64,000 nucleotides of DNA from Beijerinckia sp. 28-YEA-48. Lineage in GTDB: Bacteria > Pseudomonadota > Alphaproteobacteria > Rhizobiales > Beijerinckiaceae. Of this stretch, positions 18,143 to 28,687 are shown in pieces (positions within the stretch are counted from its first letter, which is position 1; the number at the start of each line of letters is the position of its first letter). The DNA lies in the NCBI RefSeq assembly GCF_900104955.1, contig NZ_FNSI01000001.1, forward strand, positions 3,878,001 through 3,942,000, written 5' to 3'. The notes beneath the pieces are model-generated. The model ran no database searches and was not told the origin of the DNA. It saw nothing but the letters and a program-made list of their open reading frames with translations. Made by a program: the position numbers and the translations under genes.

Positions 18143-18997
18143 ATGACCGCGCATTACGTGCTCACCCTCTCCTGTGCCGACAAACCCGGCATCGTCGCCG
18201 CCGTCTCGACCTATCTGTTCGAGGACGGTTGCAACATTCTTGACGCGCAGCAATTCGACGACGTGGCAACCGGCCTGTTCTTCATGCGCGTGGTGTTCGA
18301 GAGCGAGGGCGGCAAGAGCGGCGCATTGTCCGATGGCTTCAAGCCGGTGGGAGAACGGTTCGGCATGAGCTGGACCCTGCGCAACCGCACGGAACGCAAG
18401 AAGGTCACGATCCTGGTGTCGAAGTTCGACCATTGCCTGGTCGATATTCTCTACCGCTGGCGCCATGGCGAACTGCCGATGGATCTGACGGCGGTTATCT
18501 CCAACTATCCGCGCGACACCTATGGCGCGCTCGATTTCGGCGGCGCGCCGTTCCATTATCTACCGGTCACCAAACAGACCAAGATGGAGCAAGAGGCACA
18601 GGTCTGGGACCTGATCCGCGCTACCGGCACGGATGTCGTCGTCCTCGCCCGCTATATGCAGATTCTCTCGGACGGCCTGTCGGCGAAATTGTCGGGCCGC
18701 TGCATCAACATTCATCACTCGTTCCTGCCCGGCTTCAAGGGCGCGAGCCCCTATACGCAAGCCCATACGCGCGGCGTGAAGCTGATCGGCGCGACGGCGC
18801 ATTATGTCACCGCCGATCTCGACGAAGGCCCGATCATCGAACAGGACGTCGAGCGCATCAGCCATCGCGATACGCCTGACGATCTGGTGCGCAAGGGACG
18901 CGACATCGAACGGCGCGTGTTGGCGCGCGCGCTGCGCTATCACCTCGAGGATCGCGTTCTCGTCAATGGCCGCAAGACCGTCGTGTTCGGCGAATAA
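18143..18997 (+). CDS. purU: Formyltetrahydrofolate deformylase
   Basis: Hydrolyses 10-formyl-THF to THF and formate, supplying formate and balancing one-carbon units. 284 aa from ATG 18143 (AAAGG upstream); the frame opens earlier at a GTG (18107) with no support. The N-terminal ACT domain begins [19 protein letters not shown] and has the FEDGCNI loop; from about residue 90 comes the formyltransferase fold with [31 protein letters not shown] (catalytic His and the SLLPxF-like loop), and [17 protein letters not shown] with its conserved Asp. Length and motifs are standard. Confidence 0.96.
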   Translation: MTAHYVLTLSCADKPGIVAAVSTYLFEDGCNILDAQQFDDVATGLFFMRVVFESEGGKSGALSDGFKPVGERFGMSWTLRNRTERKKVTILVSKFDHCLVDILYRWRHGELPMDLTAVISNYPRDTYGALDFGGAPFHYLPVTKQTKMEQEAQVWDLIRATGTDVVVLARYMQILSDGLSAKLSGRCINIHHSFLPGFKGASPYTQAHTRGVKLIGATAHYVTADLDEGPIIEQDVERISHRDTPDDLVRKGRDIERRVLARALRYHLEDRVLVNGRKTVVFGE

Positions 18998-19017
18998 CCG
19001 AGACGATCTTTGAATGC

Positions 19018-19620
19018 CTATCTCAGCGCCGGGTTATGCTGCCACGTCTTGACCGACGGGGTGCGATGAACCGGCGCGTAGGCCATCGGATGAGCATGAG
19101 TGCGTCGCTGGGCGACCATCATGTGTTTCTTCTTATTCATCCGAGAAGCCAGATAGGTTTTCTTCTTGCCATGGGCCTTGGCGAACCGAGTGTTGCCCGG
19201 AGGCGAGCCGGAGATCGAGATCGACGCGCCCTCGCGCTGCACCATGGAGAAGAGTTTCGCCGCATTGCCCGGCGCCAGGCGGATGCAGCCATGGGAGGCC
19301 GGACGGCCGAGCTGGCTCACCGAACCGGTGCCATGAATGGCATAGCCGCCGAGGAAGAAGATCGAATGCGGCATCGGCGACATATGATATTTGCGCGAAT
19401 AATGCATGCGCTGCAGGCTATAGGGCCGGAACGTGCCACGCGGCGTCGCGTAGCCTGACCGCGCCGTCGACACGGCCCAAGTGGTACTTTCGCCGGCACC
19501 ATTGGTGACGTGCATCCGCTGAGATGACAGATCAATGCTGATCCGCACCGCCGCTTCGGCGGCGTGATTGGCAGCAAACAAGCCGCCGACAATCGCTAGA
19601 ACCAATGCCAAAAAACGCAT
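19018..19620 (-). CDS. L,D-transpeptidase (YkuD family), exported
   Basis: A 200-aa cell-wall enzyme that makes 3-3 peptidoglycan cross-links or attaches proteins to meso-DAP. A Sec signal (MRFLALVLAIVGGLFAANHA) is followed by a YkuD domain: WAVSTARSGYATPRGTF, YAIHGTGSV and the catalytic loop GRPASHGCIRLAPGNA with the nucleophilic Cys. The last 50 residues are a basic, His/Lys/Met-rich tail (KKKTYLASRMNKKKHMM), a likely anionic-wall contact. The stop lies 20 bp from the converging purU stop. Confidence 0.9.
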   Translation of the reverse strand: MRFLALVLAIVGGLFAANHAAEAAVRISIDLSSQRMHVTNGAGESTTWAVSTARSGYATPRGTFRPYSLQRMHYSRKYHMSPMPHSIFFLGGYAIHGTGSVSQLGRPASHGCIRLAPGNAAKLFSMVQREGASISISGSPPGNTRFAKAHGKKKTYLASRMNKKKHMMVAQRRTHAHPMAYAPVHRTPSVKTWQHNPALR

Positions 19621-19795
19621 GACGCAAACTCCCGCACACCAAGGCCGCCGCGTTTGTTGATGCGCGGTCGGCTGTTGAGGGCCGCAACCTTTGGAGCATT
19701 GCGCTGAATCCCGCAGCCGTAAAGCTGAATCGACGTGATTGGTTGACGGACAGCGTTAGCAAAAGGAAGGATGACGCCCGTTCTCCCTCGAATGC

Positions 19796-20629
19796 TTAAT
19801 CAGCCTCACGTTTAGGCAATGCGGATTGCAACGCCTGCCAGACCGCATCCTTGACCTGGGTCGTCATCGGCGCGTCCTGCGTCACAGGCGGCGCTGTCCG
19901 ACGCTCTCCTTCTTTCACCAAGAGGACAAACCGCACGTCGCCATCGGTCTGATAGCGACTGCCCTCGCCATTGCGCCCAAACAGGGTCGGGCCGACGCCG
20001 GACACCTGATAGAGCCCCTCGGCCATGCCGGCCTCGACCAGACTCTTGGCAAAGAAATCGCGTTCGCCGTCAACGTCGGGGGCGATCACATGGGTCACCT
20101 GGCCGGTGTAGTGGCTGAGCCCGACGCCTTCGTCATATGTGGCGGAGCCAAGCCAGACTGGTCGGCCTTCGGCGCCGGCATCGAGCACTTTCCAGAGCCG
20201 AACGTGGTGGCGCCGACGGGCGCTGGCGCCGGATTCGCGCTCATAGGCCAGATCTTCCCGGCGGCCGTCGTAGAGCAACGGACTCACCGGCGCGTGCACG
20301 TAAGGACGGTCGAGCAGGACGCTGCCAACGATTTCGATACTGGTGCGCAAGGTCACCGGATCGGCGGGAAACCAGCCGGCCGCATTCAGCGCCTTAACCA
20401 CATCGTCCTGCGAGCCGACGAGGCCGATATTGAGGGGATCGCCCGGGATACCACTGGCGGTCTGGGTCACCATCGGCCGCCCGGCGATCCCCGGCTGGTG
20501 TTCGTACTGGTTCCAGATCGACGGCAGCACCAGATAGGCGACCAAAAAGTAGATCGCGCCGACCAAGCCGAGGGTGACAAGCCAGCCCACAGCGCGCCCT
20601 CTCTTCACCGCCTCCATCGACGAACCCAT
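19796..20629 (-). CDS. LssY C-terminal domain protein, membrane-anchored
   Basis: 277 aa from ATG 20629 (alternative ATG 20617), chosen because the frame upstream lies inside the preceding peptidase gene. One N-terminal membrane helix (VGWLVTLGLVGAIYFLVAYLVLP, about 13-35) leads to an LssY-C-type domain: GDPLNIGLVGSQDDVVKALNAAGW, RPYVHAPVSPLLYDGRREDL, RRRHHVRLW and GLSHYTGQVTHVIAPDVDGERDFF. The domain also occurs fused to PAP2 phosphatases in other bacteria; its function is not known. The start is 16 bp after the M20 peptidase stop, suggesting co-transcription. Confidence 0.8.
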   Translation of the reverse strand: MGSSMEAVKRGRAVGWLVTLGLVGAIYFLVAYLVLPSIWNQYEHQPGIAGRPMVTQTASGIPGDPLNIGLVGSQDDVVKALNAAGWFPADPVTLRTSIEIVGSVLLDRPYVHAPVSPLLYDGRREDLAYERESGASARRRHHVRLWKVLDAGAEGRPVWLGSATYDEGVGLSHYTGQVTHVIAPDVDGERDFFAKSLVEAGMAEGLYQVSGVGPTLFGRNGEGSRYQTDGDVRFVLLVKEGERRTAPPVTQDAPMTTQVKDAVWQALQSALPKREAD

Positions 20630-20645
20630 CGGCGCACCCAAGAGC

Positions 20646-22070
20646 TCAAGGCCCCACTGGGCCAGCGAGCGCGCGCACCAGCCGGTCGAGGAAGGTCTTA
20701 CCGTCATAAAGCGCCTGCACGCCGACCTGCTCGTTGAGGCCATGGACGCCGCTCGTCGCCGGATCGTTGAAAATGCCGGAGATTCCATAGGCGGGAATAC
20801 CGGCATTGCGCACCCAGCGACTATCGGTATAGCCGCCCGACATCGACGGTATGACCGGTATGCCCGGCCACATGCTGGCGGCGATCCGCTCAACCGCGCC
20901 CATCACCACGGGATCGAGCGGCGATGGCGGGCTCGCCACCGCAGCGCCAACGGGCGTCACCGAAATATTCGGATCATCGAGGACACGGACCAGGGTCTTC
21001 TGGACGTCGGCAACATCGGCATCGGGCAGGACGCGGCAATTGACCGTGGCGGCGGCGGTTTGCGGCAGCGCGTTCTCGGCATGGCCGGCATCGAGCATGG
21101 TCGCCACGCAGGTGGTGCGGATGATCGCATTATAAGACGGCTGCGCCGTCAGGGGCGCCAGTGCACTGGCGTCGCTATTGCCGGCGAGCAAGGCGCGAAT
21201 GGCTTCGGCGATCTGGAAGTTTTCGTCCTTCACCACATTCTCGAGGAAGGCTTTCGTCACTGGATTGAGACGCGCCGGAAAATCGAAGCGGGCGAGCCGC
21301 ACCAGCCCGTCGGCCAGCCGGTAGATGGCGCTGTCGCGCCGGCCTGAGGCGCTGTGGCCACCGCGATCCTTCACCTCAAGCCGATAGGTCTGATAAACTT
21401 TTTCGGCCAGTTGCACCGACAAGCGCCACGGCTTGCCGTCCCGCAAGGTGCCGCCACCGCCCTCGTTGAGGGCGAGTTCGGCATCGACGAGATCGCGATG
21501 CTGATTCAGCAGAACCTTGGCCCCGTCATGGGGCGAATCCGACAGTTCCTCATCGGTCGTCAGCGCGAGAATAATGTCGCGGTCCGGCTTGTAGCCGGTT
21601 TTCACATATTCGATCATGTTGGCGACGAAGATCGCGGCCATCGCCTTGTCGTCGGCCGAGCCACGGGCGCGGAAGTAGCCATCGACTTCCTGCAGTTTGA
21701 AGGGATCGAAAGCCCAATCCGAACGCTTGGCTTCGACGACATCGATATGAGCGAGCAACAGCAGCGGCTTGCGCGCGCCGGTGCCGCGCAGACGGGCGAC
21801 AAGATTGCCTTTGCGCGGTGCGGTCGAGATGACCTTGATGTCGGCTTCCGGCAAACCGCCAGCCTTCAGCCGCGCCGCCATCGCCTGCGCCGCTTGCAGC
21901 GTGTCGCCCTCGGACTCGGTCGTGTTGATCTCGACCAACTCACGGTAAATGTCGCGGAAGGCTTGCAATTCTGGCGATAAAGCCTGGGCCCTGGCTTGCT
22001 GTGCGCAGCACAACAGCACTGAGGCCAGCAGCAGACGCATTACCCCGGGAATCACAGGCCGCATAGTCAT
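20646..22070 (-). CDS. Secreted M20-family metallopeptidase
   Basis: A 474-aa zinc-dependent exopeptidase/amidase. The N-terminus (MRPVIPGVMRLLLASVLLCCAQQARA) is a Sec signal. Catalytic landmarks: LLLAHIDVVEAKRSDW (first metal His, catalytic Asp), YFRARGSADDKAMAA (bridging Asp), TTDEELSDSPHDGAK (catalytic Glu pair) and the C-terminal PSMSGGYTDSRWVRNAGIPAYG. A lid/dimerisation domain sits between. The closest family members are carboxypeptidase/dipeptidase-like, but the substrate cannot be told. The second M20-type gene is divergently transcribed from it. Confidence 0.9.
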   Translation of the reverse strand: MTMRPVIPGVMRLLLASVLLCCAQQARAQALSPELQAFRDIYRELVEINTTESEGDTLQAAQAMAARLKAGGLPEADIKVISTAPRKGNLVARLRGTGARKPLLLLAHIDVVEAKRSDWAFDPFKLQEVDGYFRARGSADDKAMAAIFVANMIEYVKTGYKPDRDIILALTTDEELSDSPHDGAKVLLNQHRDLVDAELALNEGGGGTLRDGKPWRLSVQLAEKVYQTYRLEVKDRGGHSASGRRDSAIYRLADGLVRLARFDFPARLNPVTKAFLENVVKDENFQIAEAIRALLAGNSDASALAPLTAQPSYNAIIRTTCVATMLDAGHAENALPQTAAATVNCRVLPDADVADVQKTLVRVLDDPNISVTPVGAAVASPPSPLDPVVMGAVERIAASMWPGIPVIPSMSGGYTDSRWVRNAGIPAYGISGIFNDPATSGVHGLNEQVGVQALYDGKTFLDRLVRALAGPVGP

Positions 22071-22222
22071 CTCTCCTTCCCGCCATAGTGCAGCGCGGTG
22101 GACGCCCGCGTCAAACGCAGCACCCCGCGGTTTGGCGAATAGCCGCCATGCAAGATGCCGATTGCATTCCCTTTTCTCGCCACTAGTCTTGCCAAAGGGG
22201 ATCGTTCAAAGGAGCTGACACC

Positions 22223-23746
22223 ATGCGCCGTACCACCTTGCTTGAGACGCTGCTCGTGACGTGCGCGCTGACCTATACAGCGTTCGCACTCACGCCCGCC
22301 GCCGCCGACGAGCGCAAGGAAGCCGCCTTTAAAATCATCGACAAGAACGCCAAGCAGATCGCCGACATCGGCGATGCCGTGTTTTTCTTCGCCGAGCCAG
22401 GCATGCAGGAGTTCGAAAGCACCAAGCTCCTGAAAGACACTCTGGAAGCGGCCGGCTTTACGGTGGAACTCGGCGGCGCCGGCATGCCAACCAATCTCTG
22501 GGCGAAATGGGGCAGCGGCAAGCCGACCATTCTCATCGCCAGCGAGATCGATGCGCTGCCCGAGGGATCGCAGACCCCTGGTTCCATTCCGCGCAAGCCG
22601 CTGGTGGCCGGTGCCCCCGGCCATATGGAAGGCCATAACACCCATGCCGGCGTGACGCTTGGCGCCATGTACGCGCTGAAAAAGGTGATGGAGCAGTACA
22701 AACTGCCGGGCACGATCATGCTGTCGCTTGGGCCGGCCGAGGAACAGTTGGCGAGCCGCCCCTTCCTGGTGCGGGCCGGCTATCTGAAGGATGTCGATGC
22801 CGGACTGATCGTCCATATCGGCGATAATTTCACCACCGGCTGGGGCCCGCAGAACTATGCCGCCATCAGCGCCACCTTCACCTTCCACGGCAAGACCGCC
22901 CATGGCGCGATGAATCCCTGGGACGGCAAGGATGCGGTCGACGCGGTCGAACTGATGGATATCGGCTTCGACAAACTGCGCGAACATCTGCGCCCGACCT
23001 ATCGTGCCCATCGCACGATCATGAACGGCGGCATCCAACCCAACATCATTCCCGATCTCGGCAAGATCTGGTGGTTCGTGCGCGACGCCTCGGCGAAGGC
23101 CGCCCAAGACAACTTCGACAAACTGGTGAAGATCGGCGAAGGCGCGGCGCTGATGACCGGCACGACCATGGATCCACCCGATGTCATCGCCTCGGCCTGG
23201 CCGTCGCTCGGCAACCGGCCTTTGAGCGAAGCGCTGCGCAAGAATATGGAGGCCGTCGGCCTGCCGAAATGGAGCGAAGAGGAAGTCGCCTTCGCCAAGG
23301 AATTCCAGAAGGCCAATAACCAGCGCGAGGTCGGTCTTGCCACCGCGCTGCCCCCCTCAGGGCCGCGCCCGCAGGGTTTCGCCTCCAACGACATTGGTGA
23401 CTACACCTGGAACGTGCCCTTCGGCCTGATGACCTTTCCCGGCAGCGTGCCGGGCATCGGCTATCACGCCTGGCCGGCCGCGGTGACGCCGACCAGCACC
23501 ATGGCCCACAAGGGCATGGTCGCCGCCGCCAAAGTGATGGCCGCGACGGCACTCGACATGCTGACCTCGCCGGAACTGGTGCAAAAGGCCAAGGCGGGCT
23601 TGGCCGAGGACACCCAGGAGACGAAATATTTCTCGCTGCTGCCAGACACCGCCAAACCGCAAACCGACCTCAATAAGGAGGTCATGGACCGCTTGCGGCC
23701 GGAAATGACTAAATTTTACCTAAGGGTTTCTCCGCGCTTCGAATAA
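22223..23746 (+). CDS. Exported amidohydrolase, AbgB-like (M20D)
   Basis: 507 aa with a Sec signal ending ...TPAAA and a clear ribosome site (AAAGGAG). It resembles p-aminobenzoyl-glutamate hydrolase subunit B and related M20D amidohydrolases: AVFFFAEPGMQEFESTKLL, ILIASEIDALPEGSQTPG, LSLGPAEEQLASRPFLV, and FHGKTAHGAMNPWDGKDAVDA. The metal loop reads GHMEGHNTHAG, so Glu stands where classical M20D enzymes have a Cys ligand (CGHDxH). AbgB enzymes are normally cytoplasmic; export here suggests a periplasmic amide substrate, possibly an N-acyl amino acid. No partner subunit gene is adjacent. Confidence 0.85.
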   Translation: MRRTTLLETLLVTCALTYTAFALTPAAADERKEAAFKIIDKNAKQIADIGDAVFFFAEPGMQEFESTKLLKDTLEAAGFTVELGGAGMPTNLWAKWGSGKPTILIASEIDALPEGSQTPGSIPRKPLVAGAPGHMEGHNTHAGVTLGAMYALKKVMEQYKLPGTIMLSLGPAEEQLASRPFLVRAGYLKDVDAGLIVHIGDNFTTGWGPQNYAAISATFTFHGKTAHGAMNPWDGKDAVDAVELMDIGFDKLREHLRPTYRAHRTIMNGGIQPNIIPDLGKIWWFVRDASAKAAQDNFDKLVKIGEGAALMTGTTMDPPDVIASAWPSLGNRPLSEALRKNMEAVGLPKWSEEEVAFAKEFQKANNQREVGLATALPPSGPRPQGFASNDIGDYTWNVPFGLMTFPGSVPGIGYHAWPAAVTPTSTMAHKGMVAAAKVMAATALDMLTSPELVQKAKAGLAEDTQETKYFSLLPDTAKPQTDLNKEVMDRLRPEMTKFYLRVSPRFE

Positions 23747-23839
23747 TCGCCTGCGGAAAATTCAAAATTCTTCCTTTCGGGTGTCTGCATTCTCCTGTCT
23801 CAATCGTTCTAGGAACGAGGCAACGAGCAGGAGGATGCC

Positions 23840-24193
23840 ATGCCCTACGTTGATGGATTTGTCGTCGCGGTCCCCAAGGCGAATATTGAAGCCTATAAAG
23901 AGATGTCGGCACTCGCCGGAAAAGTCTGGATGGAGTGCGGTGCGCAGCAATATGTTGAGTGCATCGGTGATGACGTGCCCTACGGCAAACTCACCTCTTT
24001 CCCGCGCGCCGTTCAAGCGACCGAGGACGAAACGGTGGTGTTTTCCTGGATCGTGTATGAATCGCGCGAGCAGCGTGATGCCATCAACGCCAAGGTGATG
24101 GCCGATCCGCGTTTGGCGCACGGCATGGAGAACCCGCCGTTCGATGCCAAACGCATGATCTACGGCGGCTTCACGACTTTGCTGCAACTCTGA
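23840..24193 (+). CDS. DUF1428 family protein
   Basis: A 117-aa cytoplasmic protein of the DUF1428/YbaA family with a ferredoxin-like dimeric alpha-beta-barrel fold. The sequence opens PYVDGFVVAVPKANIEAYKEM and contains CIGDDVPYGKLTSFPRAV and the conserved DAKRMIYGGF end. Function is unknown. Start ATG 23840 follows a strong AGGAGG. It is a separate unit from the amidohydrolase 93 bp upstream and shares the 3' hairpin with enolase. Confidence 0.88.
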   Translation: MPYVDGFVVAVPKANIEAYKEMSALAGKVWMECGAQQYVECIGDDVPYGKLTSFPRAVQATEDETVVFSWIVYESREQRDAINAKVMADPRLAHGMENPPFDAKRMIYGGFTTLLQL

Positions 24194-24204
24194 CGGTTCT
24201 CTTC

Positions 24205-24250
24205 GGTGTCATACCCAACAGCCGCGTAACGGCTAAGCGGGTGTGACACC
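24205..24250. terminator. Shared hairpin between converging DUF1428 and eno genes
   Basis: Stem 24205-24216 / 24239-24250 pairs at all 12 positions (one G-T), with a small inner hairpin AGCCG/CGGCT. On the plus strand AATTTTC follows. It lies between two converging stop codons and probably works in both directions. Confidence 0.65.
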
Positions 24251-24269
24251 AAGAATTTTCAGCAAGTGA

Positions 24270-25625
<1,356 letters not shown>

Positions 25626-25760
25626 TCATTTGCACATATGCTCACCCACGCTCCCGCCGCGCGGTCTGTTCCCGCGCCACAGAGGGGTTGATTTGCCGTC
25701 TTCGGCGATTTCTCTATGGCAAACGGGAAAAGTTTGATAACGAGTTCGCCTCTCGTATAT

Positions 25761-25775
25761 GTGAGCTAAACTCAC
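25761..25775. promoter_or_regulatory. GTGAG-N5-CTCAC inverted repeat before the LysR gene
   Basis: Perfect 5-bp arms 25761-25765 / 25771-25775, 8 bp upstream of the LysR start and within the divergent eno-lysR interval. Candidate autoregulatory or eno-controlling site; LysR proteins favour dyads of this size. Confidence 0.35.
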
Positions 25776-25783
25776 GAGGATTG

Positions 25784-26668
25784 ATGTCCCGCCGGTTGCC
25801 ACCGCTATTCTCTTTGCGGGCCTTCGAGGCGGCCGCGCGCCTGGGCTCCATCACCCGCGCCGCCGATGAACTCGGCCGCACGCACGGTGCCGTCAGCCGC
25901 CAGATTCGCGCCTTGCAGGATCACGCCGGCCTAGCGCTCTTCGACAAAGCTGGAACCGGAATCCGGCTGAACCCGCACGGCGAAAAACTGCGCGACGTGG
26001 TGGCGGCGGCACTCACCGCGCTGGAACAGGGTTGGTCGCGCGTCCTCGAAGATGCCCAGGGCCAAAGCCTGCATGTGGCATGCAGCGCCACCTTCGCGAT
26101 GCGCTGGCTGGTGCCGCATCTGGCTGGCTTTTATCGCCAGCATCCCGACGTGCGTATCCGCCTCTCGATGACGTCAGCCCAGGAAATTAGAAACCAGGGC
26201 GCCGATCTGGTTTTGGCTTGGGATCGCCTGTCCTATCCAGCAGCGGATCAAACGCGGGCGATCCGCATCGCCGATGTCGCCTTCGGCCCGGTCTGCACGC
26301 TACGTTACGCCTTTAAAGTGAAACGCGATCATCTCGAATGCGCGACGTGGATCGTCCATGACTACACCCAGCGCGCCTGGACCGTGTGGCAGGAGAACAG
26401 TGGCTTTTCCGTCTCGCACGGAGCGGAGTTACGGTTCCCGCATACGCATTTGTGCATTGAAGCGGCGCTGTCGGGATTGGGCGTCGCATTGGTGGAACGA
26501 CGCATGGTCCAGGAAGATTTGGCCGCCGGCAGGCTGATCGCACCGTGCGGCTTTGTTGCGTTTGGAGATGGCCTGGCGATTGTTCCGACCTCCGATCGCG
26601 CCGGCTCGCCGGCGGCGAAGGCCTTCATCGCCTGGATCGAACAGGAACTCGCCGACAGCGACGGCTAA
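25784..26668 (+). CDS. LysR-family transcriptional regulator, GcvA-like
   Basis: 294 aa from ATG 25784, which has a GAGGA ribosome site 4 bp upstream; the frame opens earlier without support. The N-terminal winged HTH reads PPLFSLRAFEAAARLGSITRAADELGRTHGAVSRQIRALQ cut short here to motifs: FEAAARLGS, ADELGRTHGAVSRQI, GLALFDKAG. The effector domain follows (LHVACSATFAMRWLVPHL, and IEAALSGLGVALVERRMV), as in GcvA/AmpR-like regulators. The divergent enolase gene is the obvious target candidate. The stop overlaps the converging ion-channel stop by 4 bp. Confidence 0.9.
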   Translation: MSRRLPPLFSLRAFEAAARLGSITRAADELGRTHGAVSRQIRALQDHAGLALFDKAGTGIRLNPHGEKLRDVVAAALTALEQGWSRVLEDAQGQSLHVACSATFAMRWLVPHLAGFYRQHPDVRIRLSMTSAQEIRNQGADLVLAWDRLSYPAADQTRAIRIADVAFGPVCTLRYAFKVKRDHLECATWIVHDYTQRAWTVWQENSGFSVSHGAELRFPHTHLCIEAALSGLGVALVERRMVQEDLAAGRLIAPCGFVAFGDGLAIVPTSDRAGSPAAKAFIAWIEQELADSDG

Positions 26669-27459
26669 TCGCCGTCGTCGGGAATTTTCAGAATATGACC
26701 GCAGGCCTTGCAGTGCACGGCATCGGGATCGTGCCGCTGTAGGGCGCATTGCGGACAGGGGAAGTGCACTTTCACTGGGCGAAAGATCGACTGCGCCAGC
26801 CGCACGAACAGCGAAATGCCGATGATCATGGTGACGATCGAGGTCAGCTTGCCTCCCACACCGGGCAGAACGATGTCGCCGAAGCCGGTCGTCGTCACCG
26901 TCGCGACGGTGAAGTAGAGCGCATCGACATAGCCGCTCAACCCGCCATTGGAACGGAAGAAGAAGGTGTAGACGAAACCGGTGATAATGAAGAGAAAGGT
27001 CAGCAGGTTGACGACCGCCTGGCCCGTCGCACGCCATTCGCGCCATCCGATCTGCTCGAACGGCCGCCACAGAAAGCCGCTGCGCGACAAGGACCAAAGC
27101 CGCAGGATGCGCAGAAAGCCGAGATTGGCCAGGCTCGCCGGCAGCAGCAAAGTCGCCAGAATGAAAATATCGACCCAGACGGTCGGCTGGCGCAGCCATC
27201 GCCCGATATCGGTGCAGGCCAATACGCGGGCAATGATATCGGCGGCGAGCAAAGCGGCGATCGAATAATCAAGCCACAGAAACGCAGGCTCGTCGCGCAG
27301 CACCGGCGAGGCGATGAAAAAGGCGATGATCGCCAGATCGACCAGAATGACCGCGAGCTGAAAGCGCACCGCCGCCGGCGAGCGTCCGTGATAAAGTTTA
27401 CGCAGCGCATCGCGCAAGCGCTTCAATCCGGTGTCGGGTGACGACGCAGCATCGGCCAT
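26665..27459 (-). CDS. Voltage-gated-type ion channel with C-terminal zinc ribbon
   Basis: 264 aa. Four hydrophobic segments (about 33-50, 60-80, 95-115 with FLRILRLWSLSRSGFLW as the S4-like helix) form a voltage-sensor-like domain. A pore unit follows: helix VNLLTFLFIITGFVYTFFF, pore loop and filter ATVTTTGFGDI, then helix LTSIVTMIIGISLFVRLAQ. TTTGFGD is a variant of the K+ filter TxGYGD, also seen in bacterial two-domain channels. The last 35 residues have CPQC and CKACG, a four-Cys zinc ribbon, an unusual tail for a channel. The start is ATG 27459. Confidence 0.85.
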   Translation of the reverse strand: MADAASSPDTGLKRLRDALRKLYHGRSPAAVRFQLAVILVDLAIIAFFIASPVLRDEPAFLWLDYSIAALLAADIIARVLACTDIGRWLRQPTVWVDIFILATLLLPASLANLGFLRILRLWSLSRSGFLWRPFEQIGWREWRATGQAVVNLLTFLFIITGFVYTFFFRSNGGLSGYVDALYFTVATVTTTGFGDIVLPGVGGKLTSIVTMIIGISLFVRLAQSIFRPVKVHFPCPQCALQRHDPDAVHCKACGHILKIPDDGD

Positions 27460-27512
27460 GGCTCAGAGGTAACGAGGCAGCCACGCGCGGTAAAGCCGAA
27501 ACTCCGCGCGTT

Positions 27513-28514
27513 TCAGAATGTACCGGCTATGCCCGCCCGACGGATGACATCGCCCCAACGCGCCGTCTCGTCAGCGATGTATTTGCGCAGATCCTCGACC
27601 GAGCGGTTCGGCACCGGCAACAGGCCCGCCTTCAACAACTGCTCCGCCGCGTCAGGCGTCGCCAACAGACGAGTCAGTTCGTCATGCAGCTTGTCGACGA
27701 TCGGCCGTGGCGTGGCCGCGGGCGCCGCCATCATGAACCAGCCCGAGGCATCGAAGCCCGGAACAGTGTCACTGAGCGGTGGCACGTCCTTCAACACGTC
27801 GATGCGTCGCGCCACGCTGACCGCGAGCGGACGCACCAGATCGCCCTGGATCGCGCCCAATGCTGGCCCGAGATCGACCATCATCAGCGGCACGTGGCCC
27901 GCCGCCACATCGTTCAAGGCCGGCAAGCTGCCCTTATAAGGCACCATGGTCATTTGCAGTCCGGCCATGCCGCTGAGCATCTCGATGTAAAGATGATGCG
28001 GCACGCCGGGGCCGGACGAGGCGTAATTGATCTGGCCGGGACGCGCTTTCACGTAAGCGATCAGATCCGCCACCGATTTGACCGGCAGGGCCGGATTGAC
28101 GACCAGCACGAAGGGCGTGGCCGCGGCCAACGCCAGCGGCACGAAATCCTTGGCCGGATCGTAAGGCAGCTTTTTATAGAGTGTCGGATTGGCGGACAGG
28201 TTGGACACCGAAGCCAGGAACAGGGTGTGGCCGTCCGGTTCAGCCCGCGCCGCTGCCTGAGCGCCGACAACGCCGCCGGCCCCCGGCCGGTTCTCGACAA
28301 TGAACGGTTTGCCCCAGGCCTGCTCCAGCTTCTGGGCGATGAGACGCGCCAGAATATCGGTGCCGCCGCCCGGCGCGAACGGCACGATGAGCGTGACTTG
28401 GCGATCAGGATAATGCGCGGCCGCATCGCGCGGGGTTTGCGCTTGTACCTGGTGGGATGCCGCCGCCAGCCCAACGGCCAGCAGCGCGCCGTAGACGTTC
28501 GCGCCCTTGAACAT
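27513..28514 (-). CDS. TTT substrate-binding protein (TctC/Bug family)
   Basis: 333 aa from ATG 28514, preceded by GGGAGGGG; the frame opens further upstream without support. A Sec signal (about 1-25, ...SHQVQA) precedes a Bug-type periplasmic binding fold: VTLIVPFAPGGGTDILARL, ENRPGAGGVVGAQAAARAEPDGHTL, NPALPVKSVADLIAYVKA and YASSGPGVPHHLYIEML. Members carry carboxylates and other small solutes to TctAB permeases. No permease gene is adjacent, which is common for this family; the nearest is at 58.2-60.3 kb. The ligand is unknown. Confidence 0.92.
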   Translation of the reverse strand: MFKGANVYGALLAVGLAAASHQVQAQTPRDAAAHYPDRQVTLIVPFAPGGGTDILARLIAQKLEQAWGKPFIVENRPGAGGVVGAQAAARAEPDGHTLFLASVSNLSANPTLYKKLPYDPAKDFVPLALAAATPFVLVVNPALPVKSVADLIAYVKARPGQINYASSGPGVPHHLYIEMLSGMAGLQMTMVPYKGSLPALNDVAAGHVPLMMVDLGPALGAIQGDLVRPLAVSVARRIDVLKDVPPLSDTVPGFDASGWFMMAAPAATPRPIVDKLHDELTRLLATPDAAEQLLKAGLLPVPNRSVEDLRKYIADETARWGDVIRRAGIAGTF

Positions 28515-28687
28515 GGGCCCCTCCCTGTCATCGTTTGCCTTGCGCATTTGTCTTGCACAATGGTGAGGCGAAGGATGGAAGGCCCGCTGGCCGGTCGTCA
28601 AGCGCTGCGGGCGGATGCTTAACGAAGTGTCAGCATATAGGCTCGCAACGTGTCCCTCTACGGGACGAACGGGAATCAGGTACGGCG

